Below are positions 30,801-39,700 of a DNA stretch of 64,000 nucleotides, one piece after another. Within the stretch, counting starts at the first letter, position 1, and every line of letters begins with the position of its first letter. The DNA lies in NCBI GenBank assembly GCA_039028975.1, contig JBCCHB010000003.1, positions 62,001-126,000 on the forward strand. The letters are read 5' to 3'. This DNA comes from JAHBNG01 sp039028975. GTDB lineage: Bacteria > Chloroflexota > Anaerolineae > Caldilineales > Caldilineaceae. The translations under genes and the position numbers were made by a program. The notes beneath the pieces were generated by a model. It searched no databases, had not been told where the DNA came from, and saw only the letters and a program-made list of their open reading frames with translations.

Positions 30801-33800
30801 GCGCTCGAATCTCAATGGGATCACCCAGCGGCGTGCCAGTTCCGTGGGCCTCCACATAGGTGACCTCTTCTGGCGCGATCTGGGCTGCCACCAACGCCTG
30901 CTGAAGAACTTTCTCCTGGGCACGTTTGTTGGGAACAGTTAAGCCGCTGCTGGGGCCATCATGGTTGACGGCACTCCCCCGGACAACGGCAAAAATCGTA
31001 TCACCATCTTCCTGGGCATCACTAAGCCGCTTGAGCAGAACCATGCCACAGCCTTCCCCACGCCCGTAGCCATCTGCGGCTGCGTCAAAGGTTTTGCAGC
31101 GCCCATCGGGCGAAAGAGCCTGCATCTGGGAGAGGGCCACATGGCCAAAGGGCGAGAGCATGAGTTTCACGCCGCCGGTTAAGGCCAGGTCACACTCGCC
31201 AGCGCGTAAACTTTGGCACGCAAGGTGAATCGACACCAGCGAGGAAGAACAGGCTGTATCGATGGCCATTGTTGGTCCTTGCAGCCCCAGCGTATAAGAG
31301 AGCCGCCCAGCCGCAACACTATGGCCGGAGCTGGTGGCGACATGGGTGTCCATCCCATCCATACTCTGGCCACCGCTCGCCGCCCCGTAGTCCCCAGGAC
31401 CAATGCCAATAAAGACACCTGTTGGGCTATCGATCAAACTGCTCGGTGCAAGTCCAGCCCGCTCCAACGTTTCCCAACTCACTTCCAGCAAAAGGCGGTG
31501 TTGCGGGTCCATGCTGACGGCTTCCCGAGGAGCAATCCCAAAGAAAATCGGATCAAAGGATTCGACATTGTCCATAAAGGCAGCTTCACGCATGTACATC
31601 TTGCCAGGGAGGGGACGGTGTGGGTCATAGAAAGTATTAATGTCCCACCGAGAAGATGGCACTTCTTGCACCATGTCAATGCCCTCGCTTAGGAGGTGCC
31701 AGAAGTCTTCTGGTGTGTCTGCCCCTGGGAATCGGCACGCCATACTGATGACGGCAATGGGTTCATTTTCCTCAAAGGGCCGATAATAGCGAGGTCCGAC
31801 TATCTGAGTCGCGGTTTGAGCTTCTCTCAACGCCAATAGATCATCTAATACATAACTGGCCAGCTCGTCAACTGTTGGGTACTCAAACGCAATAGTCGTA
31901 GGGAGCGGACGGTCAAGTTCATACTCTAGCCAACGACGCAGTTCCAACGCCATTAATGAATCCATGCCTAGGTCAGCAAACCCCGTTTTTCTGTCTAGCG
32001 TACTATCTTCGTCCATGCCGAGAATCGAGGCCACTGCCTCTTGCAAATAGAGTTTCGTATACTCCAAGCGGCGAGATGCAGGCTGTGTCTTGATCTCCTT
32101 AACGAGGCTTGCTTCGCTAATCGTGGCATCAGGTGCAAAGCTACCTGACTGTACTGTGTTGTTCATGAAGTTGGCCAAGAAAGGTGCCGACACATGACCA
32201 ATCTGTCCCCAATCGACGGGAATGACGCCCACATGAATGGGGGAAGAGGGGCTGCCAGCAGAGGCACCTGCCAGCAGTTTGGCCATGGCCGCCATACCTA
32301 CTTCGGGCGTAATTAATTGACTTTCATCTAACCGTATCTTTGATGTCCGCGCAGCCATGCCCACATCTGTCCAGCCACCCCAACTGATGCTGAAACCAGG
32401 CAACCCCTGCTGGCGGCGATAGTGGGCTAGCCCATCCATAAACGAGTTAGCCGCGGCATAATTGCCCTGCCCCATGTTTCCCAGGATCGATACGCCAGAC
32501 GAAAAGAAGACCATCAGATCCAGATCGAATGAGCGCGTCAGTTGATGCAAAAGCCAGCTACCGGTTACTTTCGAGGCCAATACAGTGGCAAAGCGTTCCC
32601 AACTCTGATTGAGCAGAATACTATCATCAAGGATTCCAGCCGTATGGAATATTCCCTTGAGCGCCAATTCATCTGTGGCAAGTTGGGCAAAGAGCTGCTG
32701 CATGGCTGTCGCATCGCTTACATCAACCTGAGCAATTTTCACGGTCACGCCATCTGCTTCTAGTTTGTTAATGGCCTCCTGTTGTGCGGCACTAGGACCG
32801 CGTCGCCCTGTTAGAATGAGCTGTGTCGCGCCCTCTTCTGCCAACCAGCCAGCCACCAGCAGCCCCAATCCACCCAGGCCACCTGTAATGAGATAAGCCC
32901 CATCCTCATGAATGCTGACAGTTGCCTGACTGGCTGAATGGTTGATGTTGCTTTGGGTGAGCCGCGCCACATGTCGAGCACCTTGGCGGAACGCGAGCTG
33001 TGTTTCGTTATCTGGTGAGGCTTTTAAAATTTCTGATAGCAGCCACTTTGCCTGAACGGGTTGCTCTGCTCTGCTGTCCAAATCAATTAAGCCACCCCAA
33101 AGCTCACCATGTTCCAGGGCAATGACCCGCCCTAATCCCCAGAGCGGTGTCTGAGTAATTGCTATTCGCTCTGTAGGGTTAACATGCTCCCCAACATGCG
33201 CTCTAATATGCTGGGCATTTTCAGTGATGATCCACAATCGTAGTGATGTATTGCTTTTGGCCAGGATTTGGATCAACTGTAAGACGCTACCTAGATTACG
33301 CTCTTGGCTTTGCATGAGTTGAGTGACATTAGCCCTCAGCTCATCATCGGCCATGTTAGACGCCGGAGCATCAGTCAGATTACCCTCGTTGAGTGACCAG
33401 AGGTGGATGACGCCACGGAATGGCAGTGTATCTTCATTCATCCGTGAAGCCTGATTAAACTGTTCGAGCAATGCTGCTGTAGTCTGTGCTTCAACTATTT
33501 GCAACAGATCAACGGTCTCACCCAATCCAGTCAATTCAGTTGCTAGACGCTTACCTAACCCCCCCTCATCAGCCAGAATCAGCCAGCGGCCAGGATTTGT
33601 CGGTGGCACCATGGAAGGCATTCGGGTGCGTTCCCAGCTGATTTCGTAGAGCATGGATTCTATCTGAGCGGCAAGTTGCTGGGAACGACTCTCGGTCTCC
33701 AATGCAGCCAGTACCTTACCTACCGTTTCTCGCTCGTCAGCATCAAAGTAGGAATTGTTGGTAATCAGCTCGGTCAACTGCTCTATGCTGCTATCGGAAA

Positions 33801-36774
33801 GCCAGTTGGCAAAGCCAGCCCCAGGTTGAGTACCAGGCTGAAGACCATTCGTATACCCAGTGGTTTGCTCAATCCAGTAACGTTTCCGTTGGAATGGATA
33901 GGTGGGTAGCGTAATCTTGTTCCGCTGGTTTCCCTGATGGAAGCCCTCCCAATCTACTGCAACGCCATGAGCATGCAGTTCACCCAGACTTGTGAGAATC
34001 TGCTGCCAGTCATTCTGATTCTCTCGCAAACTTGGCACAGAGAGGGAGTAAAGGGGAGATTCTTGCTCTGCTGGGTGCCGGGTCTCCTTGTCCCCTATCA
34101 TGCCCAACAGGATTGGCTTGGGGCCGATTTCAAGAAATATCTCTATGCCCTGCTTCTGCAAGGTGGACATGCCATCGGCAAAGCGGACGGCCTCGCGGAC
34201 GTGGCGTACCCAGTAATCTGGCGTTCTGATATCATCGCTAGCCAGTTGCCCTGTGAGATTGGAGACGAGACGCAGATTGGGTTTCTGGTATGTGATGCTC
34301 TCGGCGACCTGGCGGAAATCTTCCAGCATTGGCTCCATGAGTGGTGAATGGAAGGCATGAGAGACAGTTAACGTGCGTGTCTTTGTACCCGCATCTGTGA
34401 ACTGCTCCGTGATGGCTAGCACAGCCTCCCGTTGCCCCGAGATGACGATGCTTTCCTGGCCATTGATGGCAGCAATAGAGACATCTTCCGCGTAAGGGCC
34501 AATGGCCGTCTGTACCCGCGCCTCGTTTGCCATGACAGAGACCATCTCACCATCCTGGGGTAGTTTCCCCATCAGTTGCCCCCTGGCCGCCACTAGCTTG
34601 AGACCATCTTCCAAGCTAAAGAGGCCAGCCACGCAGGCTGCGGCAATTTCACCTACGCTGTGGCCGATGAGGATGTTTGGCTGAATACCCCAAGATTGCC
34701 ACAAAGTTGCCAGTGCCACCTCTAGGGCGAAGAGGGCGGGTTGGGTGTACTGGGTTTGGGAGAGAAGATTTGCAGGTTGCAGGTCGCTGTCGGATTTGTC
34801 AATTGTCACTTGCCCACTATTGGGCTGAGCGGAGTCGAAGTCTGCCACTTGCCCACTTGCCCACTTGCCAGGATAAAGGATGTTCAGCAACGATTCACCG
34901 AGCTGATCTTGTAGAATTTCATCACATCTGTCTAGGGTGGCGCGGAAGGTGGGTTCAGTTTTGTAGAGTTCGCGACCCATGTCAATGTATTGAGCGCCTT
35001 GCCCGGTGAAGAGAAAGGCAATTTTGGGTGCCCTTGTGTGTTGCGGAACCACGCCTACGGAGTATGTTTGTCCATGAAGAGGGGACGCTCCGTTGGAACG
35101 AGTATCTGATTGATGAATATAGTTAGCTAATTTTTTCTGCAAATCTACTACGGAATCTACTGGTATGCTCAGGCGATGGGAGAAGTGGCTGCGCCCAATT
35201 TGGCTGCTGTAACAGAGATCCCCTAACTGAGCTTCGGGTAGATCAACCAACATAGTTTGGTAGCGCTGGACGTAAGCGTACAATGCAGCCGCGCTTTTGG
35301 CTGAAATGGTCAGTAGGTAGACTGGATGGTCTAGGGAATTGGCCCGTGTGCTATCCGCCAACTTGCCATCAGAAGGTTTGCCTTGAAGGCTTTCTTGATC
35401 TTGAAGACTTTCCGGCGAGGGGGCTTCCTCTACGATGATGTGAGCGTTGGTTCCGCTAATGCCAAATGAGCTGAGTCCAGCAATTCTTTTCTCTGAGCGC
35501 CACTCGGTCGGTTGAAGGGGTACCAGGACGGGCGATTGCTCCCACTCAATAAAGGGATTTGGCTCCTGGAAATTGAGATGAGGCGGGAGTTCTTTGTGCT
35601 GAAAACTGAGCACAATTTTTATCAAACCAGCTACACCAGCAGCCCCCTCCAGATGGGCCACATTTGTCTTGACCGAGCCAACCCAGAGTGGCTCCGACCG
35701 TTGGCCAAAGACGGCATTGAGTGATCCGATTTCAATGGGATCACCCAGCATGGTACCTGTACCGTGGGCTTCAATGTAGCTAACTTCGCCTGGCTCGACG
35801 CCAGCATTGCTTAGGGCATGACGGATAACCCGCTGTTGTGAGGGGCCACTGGGCGCGGTCAATCCACTGCTCCGGCCATCTTGGTTGACCATGGAGCCAC
35901 GAATGACGGCCATGATGGTGTCACCGTCTGCTTGGGCATCCGAAAGACGTTTGAGCACAACCATGCCACAGCCTTCACCGCGACCAAAGCCATCGGCCGT
36001 TGCATCAAATGTTTTGCAGCGCCCATCTGCCGCATAGACAAACTGCTGTTCTGAGTCCGAATTGGGTTGACTAGCCCAGTCCGTCAGTAGGATGAGGTTG
36101 ACACCACCTGCCAAAGCCATGCTACACTCTTGACTACGTAAGCTTTGGCAAGCTTGATGAATAGCAAGCAACGAAGACGAGCAGGCCGTATCGATCACCA
36201 CCGCCGGACCAGTAAAGCCAAAGGTATAGGAGATGCGCCCGGCCGCCGTACTCATTATGGTGCCGACGTTGGCATGAAATAGATCGTCTTCGGCAACTGT
36301 CTCTTGGCCTAGAATAATTTTGGCATAATCTGTTTGACACAACCCCACAAAAACGCCTATCTCACTGTCAAAGAGGCTCTGGGGAATGACGTGGGCAGAC
36401 TCCATTGCCTCCCAACAGACTTCCAGCAAGAGACGCTGTTGCGGGTCGATGAGAGCTGCTTCCCGCGGGGCAATGCCGAAAAATTGGGGATCAAATTGAT
36501 CCACCCGATCCAAAAAGCCACCCACGACCCCTGCTGCCTGGGCGTCAAGATGATCGCTGTGATGGTGGGGTGGCATCTCAATCACGCCATTGACACCATT
36601 GCGCAGCACGTCCCAGAACTGCTCGGGGGTATCAGCATGGCCAGGCAAGCGACATCCCATGCCGACGATGGCAATAGGTTCCCGTTGACGCTGCTCTAGC
36701 TCTTCGATCTGCTCGCGCGCATTGCGCAGGGCCATGATAATTTGTTGGGATTTTGAGGGTGACTTCTGATTCAT
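24820..36774 (-). CDS. Two-module type I PKS, 3984 aa (gene D)
   Basis: Two malonate extensions. After a charged helical N-terminus (QIEELEQRQREP) comes module 1 (about 31-1650), KS-AT-KR-ACP, predicted to leave a D-hydroxyl: malonyl AT with GHSVG and HAFHSP, KR with TGGLGGLG, LDD and NYAAAN, ACP with DSLMALE. Module 2 (about 1669-3910) is KS-AT-DH-ER-KR-ACP and should leave a saturated methylene. Its DH has His in DHIVYDTIVAP near 2646 and Asp in LLDACFQ near 2876; its ER (about 3216-3540) has HAASGGVGQAA; its KR has TGGLGALG and SNYAAAN. The acidic C-terminus (DQLSSEELIDFI) looks like a docking element for gene E. Three bases separate it from the gene C stop (TAG CAC ATG) and its own stop shares one base with the gene E start. 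The module 2 AT carries eight perfect GGTTGCT repeats in a linker. Confidence 0.97.
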   Translation of the reverse strand: MNQKSPSKSQQIIMALRNAREQIEELEQRQREPIAIVGMGCRLPGHADTPEQFWDVLRNGVNGVIEMPPHHHSDHLDAQAAGVVGGFLDRVDQFDPQFFGIAPREAALIDPQQRLLLEVCWEAMESAHVIPQSLFDSEIGVFVGLCQTDYAKIILGQETVAEDDLFHANVGTIMSTAAGRISYTFGFTGPAVVIDTACSSSLLAIHQACQSLRSQECSMALAGGVNLILLTDWASQPNSDSEQQFVYAADGRCKTFDATADGFGRGEGCGMVVLKRLSDAQADGDTIMAVIRGSMVNQDGRSSGLTAPSGPSQQRVIRHALSNAGVEPGEVSYIEAHGTGTMLGDPIEIGSLNAVFGQRSEPLWVGSVKTNVAHLEGAAGVAGLIKIVLSFQHKELPPHLNFQEPNPFIEWEQSPVLVPLQPTEWRSEKRIAGLSSFGISGTNAHIIVEEAPSPESLQDQESLQGKPSDGKLADSTRANSLDHPVYLLTISAKSAAALYAYVQRYQTMLVDLPEAQLGDLCYSSQIGRSHFSHRLSIPVDSVVDLQKKLANYIHQSDTRSNGASPLHGQTYSVGVVPQHTRAPKIAFLFTGQGAQYIDMGRELYKTEPTFRATLDRCDEILQDQLGESLLNILYPGKWASGQVADFDSAQPNSGQVTIDKSDSDLQPANLLSQTQYTQPALFALEVALATLWQSWGIQPNILIGHSVGEIAAACVAGLFSLEDGLKLVAARGQLMGKLPQDGEMVSVMANEARVQTAIGPYAEDVSIAAINGQESIVISGQREAVLAITEQFTDAGTKTRTLTVSHAFHSPLMEPMLEDFRQVAESITYQKPNLRLVSNLTGQLASDDIRTPDYWVRHVREAVRFADGMSTLQKQGIEIFLEIGPKPILLGMIGDKETRHPAEQESPLYSLSVPSLRENQNDWQQILTSLGELHAHGVAVDWEGFHQGNQRNKITLPTYPFQRKRYWIEQTTGYTNGLQPGTQPGAGFANWLSDSSIEQLTELITNNSYFDADERETVGKVLAALETESRSQQLAAQIESMLYEISWERTRMPSMVPPTNPGRWLILADEGGLGKRLATELTGLGETVDLLQIVEAQTTAALLEQFNQASRMNEDTLPFRGVIHLWSLNEGNLTDAPASNMADDELRANVTQLMQSQERNLGSVLQLIQILAKSNTSLRLWIITENAQHIRAHVGEHVNPTERIAITQTPLWGLGRVIALEHGELWGGLIDLDSRAEQPVQAKWLLSEILKASPDNETQLAFRQGARHVARLTQSNINHSASQATVSIHEDGAYLITGGLGGLGLLVAGWLAEEGATQLILTGRRGPSAAQQEAINKLEADGVTVKIAQVDVSDATAMQQLFAQLATDELALKGIFHTAGILDDSILLNQSWERFATVLASKVTGSWLLHQLTRSFDLDLMVFFSSGVSILGNMGQGNYAAANSFMDGLAHYRRQQGLPGFSISWGGWTDVGMAARTSKIRLDESQLITPEVGMAAMAKLLAGASAGSPSSPIHVGVIPVDWGQIGHVSAPFLANFMNNTVQSGSFAPDATISEASLVKEIKTQPASRRLEYTKLYLQEAVASILGMDEDSTLDRKTGFADLGMDSLMALELRRWLEYELDRPLPTTIAFEYPTVDELASYVLDDLLALREAQTATQIVGPRYYRPFEENEPIAVISMACRFPGADTPEDFWHLLSEGIDMVQEVPSSRWDINTFYDPHRPLPGKMYMREAAFMDNVESFDPIFFGIAPREAVSMDPQHRLLLEVSWETLERAGLAPSSLIDSPTGVFIGIGPGDYGAASGGQSMDGMDTHVATSSGHSVAAGRLSYTLGLQGPTMAIDTACSSSLVSIHLACQSLRAGECDLALTGGVKLMLSPFGHVALSQMQALSPDGRCKTFDAAADGYGRGEGCGMVLLKRLSDAQEDGDTIFAVVRGSAVNHDGPSSGLTVPNKRAQEKVLQQALVAAQIAPEEVTYVEAHGTGTPLGDPIEIRALSAVFGAERETPLIVGSVKTNVGHLEEAAGIVGFMKTVLALHHQTLPPHLHFHTPNPYIEWDEFSIDVPTQLQPWPHHGSGSHDEVQPCIAGVSSFGISGTNAHVVVASAPQQDETREQAPELNRSEEGNDNGNESKMATQSMYLLPLSAKNPSALSELALRYREHLQAHPNMDLSALCHTAALGRDHFTHRLAILATDPADLQDKLALVQNNEASPLALTGTASQSRQRIAFLFTGQGSQYVGMGQELYETEPTFRATIDQCDELLQEHLGQSLLGLLYSATSNQQPATSNQQPATSNQLDQTQYTQPALFALEYALAKLWQAWGIQPSILIGHSVGEIVAACVAGIFSLEDGLKLIAARGRLMSNLPQDGEMVSLMAHEERVQEAIDAYYEASEPVEVSIAAVNGPESVVISGRREVVLKIVDQLAAEGIKTRRLVVSHAFHSPLMDPMLEAFHQVAASITYSEPTLPLISNVTGKRAGEEVTTPEYWVRHVREAVRFADGAATLQAEGIDILLEIGPKPTLLGMLGQAESGQTASTADDQVEAATLQSAICNLPSLRENRSDWQQILTSLGELYVQGVEIDWQKFDNGVHHNKIVLPTYPFQRQRYWIDVPKAQRPAEALTPLIDRMSKSPFVKETLFETLMSGDTLPFLTDHIVYDTIVAPGACHLAMVLSAAALSLKEQALRQNGTGESLYQLRDVIFPQALAIQEDENRIAQIIFEPLNDELSNALSNLPSNGSHSSSPHATSIHSDSMGLQTEFRLVTMNADSVEAYVSAEEAAASVHAVGTLDMVHRGAGEGADLSTLKELCSEAIAEEEEQENRDEQLNELPIFFGPTFRWIDELWQPPHQSETEPKESVQILSKLHRPDVVNDLGGYVLHPGLLDACFQTVGLAQQIAQPSGDLHLPFALESFVHYDVIHPNDVSSSDTSPSDPSDVWWCHVAQVEETKWNIHLFDGSGQLITQIHEFELRVAPQSAIQAQKVPTEWLYTLDWEEMPLAANSDASTEIETAEEATNQGQRPDCWLVVGELNGLSQVLTDTLQTEQIPAIASMNGPKSVQELSAQYRSVGVVYLGGSAQEIGPAAVPEKAAQLSGELLHLTQALVESDLVAHLWIVTQGCQTLTAEQHPISTAAGPLWGMGRTIAQEQPQLHCVTIDLDDVVDNADGDLSHLALAATLSEEFVANLENESSDSQVAYREGIRYVAQLNPWQAPAVMDETEPVRLQLTDYGSLDHLDFVPLTRRSPQSGEIEIEVKAVGLNFRDVLNALGMLKEYYADVLGVTDAKDVGLGFECAGVVTAVGNDVTEVAVGDRVMGLGPVEGSFASYLTVSASQMTLIPERLSYADAATVPMAFLTAWYGLVERANLQPGERVLIHAASGGVGQAAIQIAQAIGAEVIGTASPGKWETLRQQGLSHIMNSRTLDFADEIMQLTDGQGVDVILNSLNGEFIDRSFDVLSPQGRFVEIGKIGIWSHEQVAAYSPRAAYHPFDLGEEMAKDPTLQTRLWEAITTHFLSGALQPLAQTTYPAQEAVAAFRYMQQAKQIGKIVLSFEGSNVLQIESHAVYLVTGGLGALGLHMAQQLVAEGARHLVLTGRQGVTSQEQQAVLDNLDEAGAKITVVQADIAELEDAQKLIAQCAKLGMLRGIVHTAGILDDGVLTAQTTERFEQVMRPKVNGTWNLHTLTQSMDLDFFVCFSSISSLMGSAGQSNYAAANAFMDTLMQQRQQAGLAGLSINWGPWAGSDGLGGMAAELQERIDAQGLTMISPHHGRLLFQYLLNQSALLPQSALQDPAFQNRALGQIGVIPLKRQTQQSSSTREEQRQQIDMSKVLADLPQEERLPRLDAYLQAEIATVLGMSDSTPIDVRTRLFDFGLDSLMAVELKNRLEAGLACKLRSTLLFDYPTLEVLTPYLLFDVLKIVASSEDVDGREEPLEEGSLQDPEKRLASEVETADSGSRVDQEPDSGLDNGLEGEVAIDQLSSEELIDFITKENQSFI
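29135..29155 (-). repeat. AGATTGC heptamer x3 after AT D2
   Basis: Three perfect contiguous heptamers encoding LQSAICN just before LPSLREN. Confidence 0.88.
29904..29959 (-). repeat. GGTTGCT heptamer x8 in the AT hinge of module D2
   Basis: Eight perfect contiguous copies of a 7-base unit. Three units make 21 bases, so the protein repeats every seven residues (ATSNQQP). The tract lies between LLGLLYS and LDQTQYTQPAL. Confidence 0.95.
31825..36690 (-). other. Module D1: KS-AT-KR-ACP
   Basis: Malonyl AT (HAFHSP) and B-type KR (ILDDSILLNQSWERFA) with intact Tyr. Predicted D-beta-hydroxyl. The KR is very like those of modules E1 and E2. Confidence 0.9.
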
Positions 36775-36777
36775 GTG

Positions 36778-39700
36778 CTATCTCTTTAAGAAAGTGTTGA
36801 GCATCTCCAGCTCATCTTCAATCGAGCCAACTTCATCTTCCGACAAGGCGGCCAGCAGTTCATCTTCGTCCAGCTCATCTTCATCCAGTGAATCAGCATC
36901 CAAATCATCTTCCTCTGGAGAACCAGCATCCAGAGGATCATCAGGACCATGTTGAGGCCCATCGCCCGCCCCACTATCTGCACTCTCCTCTGGAAGCACT
37001 TCTGCTAGCAGATAAGTGGATAACCTATCAAGGGTTGGATAATCAAAGATCAAAGTGGAGGGGAGCTGTTCCTCTAGCGCGTAACTTAAGTGGTTGCGCA
37101 GTTCCACGGCCATAAGCGAATCGAGTCCTATGTCTAATAAGCCTTGGTATGGATCGATCTGTTCAGGGTCGTGCAAGCCGAGAATCTGGGCAACTGTCAT
37201 GCGCAAATAGGTTAGCAGAAGCTCTCTGGGCGAATGTTCGTCTGTGGCACCTTCTGCCTGAGCCTGAAGCAACTGTTGGCGAATATGAATCTCTTGGGCG
37301 GGCACAGAGCGTTCTACAATGGCAAAATCAGCATAAAATGGGTTAAACAGGTGAGCCGTTGCCTGGATCTTCGACCAGTGGATTGGCGTGACGCCCACCT
37401 GAGCCGTCTTTGGGCTGCTCTGATTTTGGTGGAGTAGGTAAGCAAACGCGCCCAATCCTTGCTCTGGCGGGAGCATCTCTATTGATTGGCCACTCTTCTG
37501 GGATGGCTGCTGAGTTAAATTCGCGGCCATGCCAAGGTCTGCCCACGCGCCCCAATTAATGCTAAGAGTAGGCAGACCTTGTAGGTGTCGGTAGTGGGCA
37601 AACGCATCTAAGAAAGCGTTGGCAGCTGCGTAATTGGTCTGACCCCGATTGCCCACCATGCTGGAAATGGAAGAGAAGGCCACAAAGAAATCAAGCGGGA
37701 GATTCTGAGTTAGCTGATGTAGATGCCACATGCCTAGCATTTTGGGCCCCAACACCTTGGCAAAACGAGTCCAATTCTGTTGCAGCAAGATCCCGTCATC
37801 CAATACCCCTGCCGCATGGATGAGACCTCGCAATGGAGTAGTTGGCTCTACTTCATCTAACAGTCGTTTTATCTGTTCCAGATCGGTTATATCTGCTTGG
37901 GCAGTCGTCACGGAAACGCCCTTCGCTCTCAGTATATCTAGTTGCGATTGCACATCGAGTTTGGGCTGGCTGCGCCCAATAAGCAGAAGGTGCTCAGCAC
38001 CTTGTTCTGCTAACCAATGGGCCATCAATATCCCCAAATCACCCAGGCCACCCGTAATTAAGTAGGTCGCATCTGGTTGAATGGAGAGGGTGCTTGTGGT
38101 TTCAGAATCAGGCTGATAGGAGGCCATCCGGGCAACGTATCGGGTGTCACCTCGTAGAGCGACTTGTGCTTCGTGTCCACTTTGCCTGTTGTGATCATCT
38201 GGCCAAGAAGGGGAGCCACCAGAAGAAGAGTTCAGCGTCAACGAAATCTCGCCCCATAAGTAAGTTGCCTGCTCATTCCGACTGCTTGTTGCATCAATAT
38301 CGATAAAGGTACAGCGCAGTTCGGGATGCTCTAGCTCAATCGACTTGCCCATTCCCCAGAGGGCGGCTTGGGCAAACCCACTGACATCATCCGTATGGAC
38401 AACTGCTTGGGCATCTTGGGTGACAAACCAAAGGCCATTCGGGACAATCCCTTGATGAAGCAGTGCTTGGGTCAGATAAAGAGTACTGCCACAACTGAAT
38501 TGGGCATGGTCAATCAAGCTCACCCCATTGGCAGGTGCATCCCCTACTTGCCTATTCATACTCCAAAGATGAAGCACATTCTCCAGATGAGGGTAAGCAG
38601 CCAATAGCGTTTGGTAATCCTTGGCCTCTTCCGGGCGGATGGTCAGTCGATATTCGTCAACTTGCGAGTAGCTCTGCCCAGCAAAGACAAGAATGGGTGT
38701 TCCACCCTCTTGCTCAAGTTGAGTCGCCATTAGTTCGCCCATGCCTTGGTCATCGGCCAGGATGAGCCAAGTACCACCGATAGTTGACTTGTCCGTAGCC
38801 TCTTGTCTATCTATTTCATTGTTCGTTGTGTTAGCTGTCTCAAGTGTAGCTGACTCAGCTTGCTGCGGACGCCAATCTATCTGATAGAGCCACCGCTGCC
38901 AAGCATCTTGTCCTCGTATGTCTTCCATGGTGGCAGGACGGATTTCAACTTGCTCACAACTGGCAAAGAGACGGCCATCTTCATCGAATAGTTGAATATC
39001 CCAACGATTTCTGTCGCCTTTGATGGCATGGCACCACCATGAATTCCCCTGGGCAGAGCGATAGAGGCGCAACCTCTTGACAGCGAAGAGAACGTTCACT
39101 AGATTTTCATCATCACCGTACCCTTCAGCTAATGCCGCTACCTGGAAGCAACCATCGAGTAAGCCTGGGTGCAGCAGATGACCCGCAACTGTGCTAATTG
39201 GTTGGGGGAGTGACAATCTGGCCAAAATCTCCATTGTGGAGTCATTCTCCACCTGCCATACTTCACTCATCCAGCGAAAGCAGGGACCGATATGGGCTAC
39301 CGCTGGATCCATTCCGGCATAATGGGTGGCAATATCCAGCGGGTCTTGGCGGCGTTCATGGTATGCTTCAATGTCTATCGCTTCTGGTTGTACATTTGTC
39401 CCTTCGGACTTGTGAATGGAGATATAGCCCATACCGTGGGTCATGGGTTCGGGCGTTTCTACCATTGGATCAAAGCTAATAAATTTGAATGTGAGTTTAT
39501 GGTGGGCATCACCTGTTCCATTCGCCCTGGCTCCGTTGGAATGGGTTATGCCAGCATGTGTTGGGTTGGCATCTGGCATAAAGGTCGCCTGAACAGTGCG
39601 CGCCCCGCCAATGGGTAGGCTCAATGCCTGGGGCACAATGAACTCTTCGATTTGCAGGCCGTATTGAGTGCCATAGATAATTTCAGCGGCGCTTAATGCA

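Larger units (their letters stand above)
25050..31770 (-). other. Module D2: KS-AT-DH-ER-KR-ACP
   Basis: All reducing domains keep their motifs; malonyl AT. Predicted saturated methylene unit. The ER and KR are close relatives of those in module E3. Confidence 0.9.

Noticed and set aside
36773..36955. Plus-strand frame rich in Ser opposite the end of gene C
   Set aside because: It is the complement of the Asp/Glu-rich tail of gene C; it has no ribosome binding site or recognisable domain.
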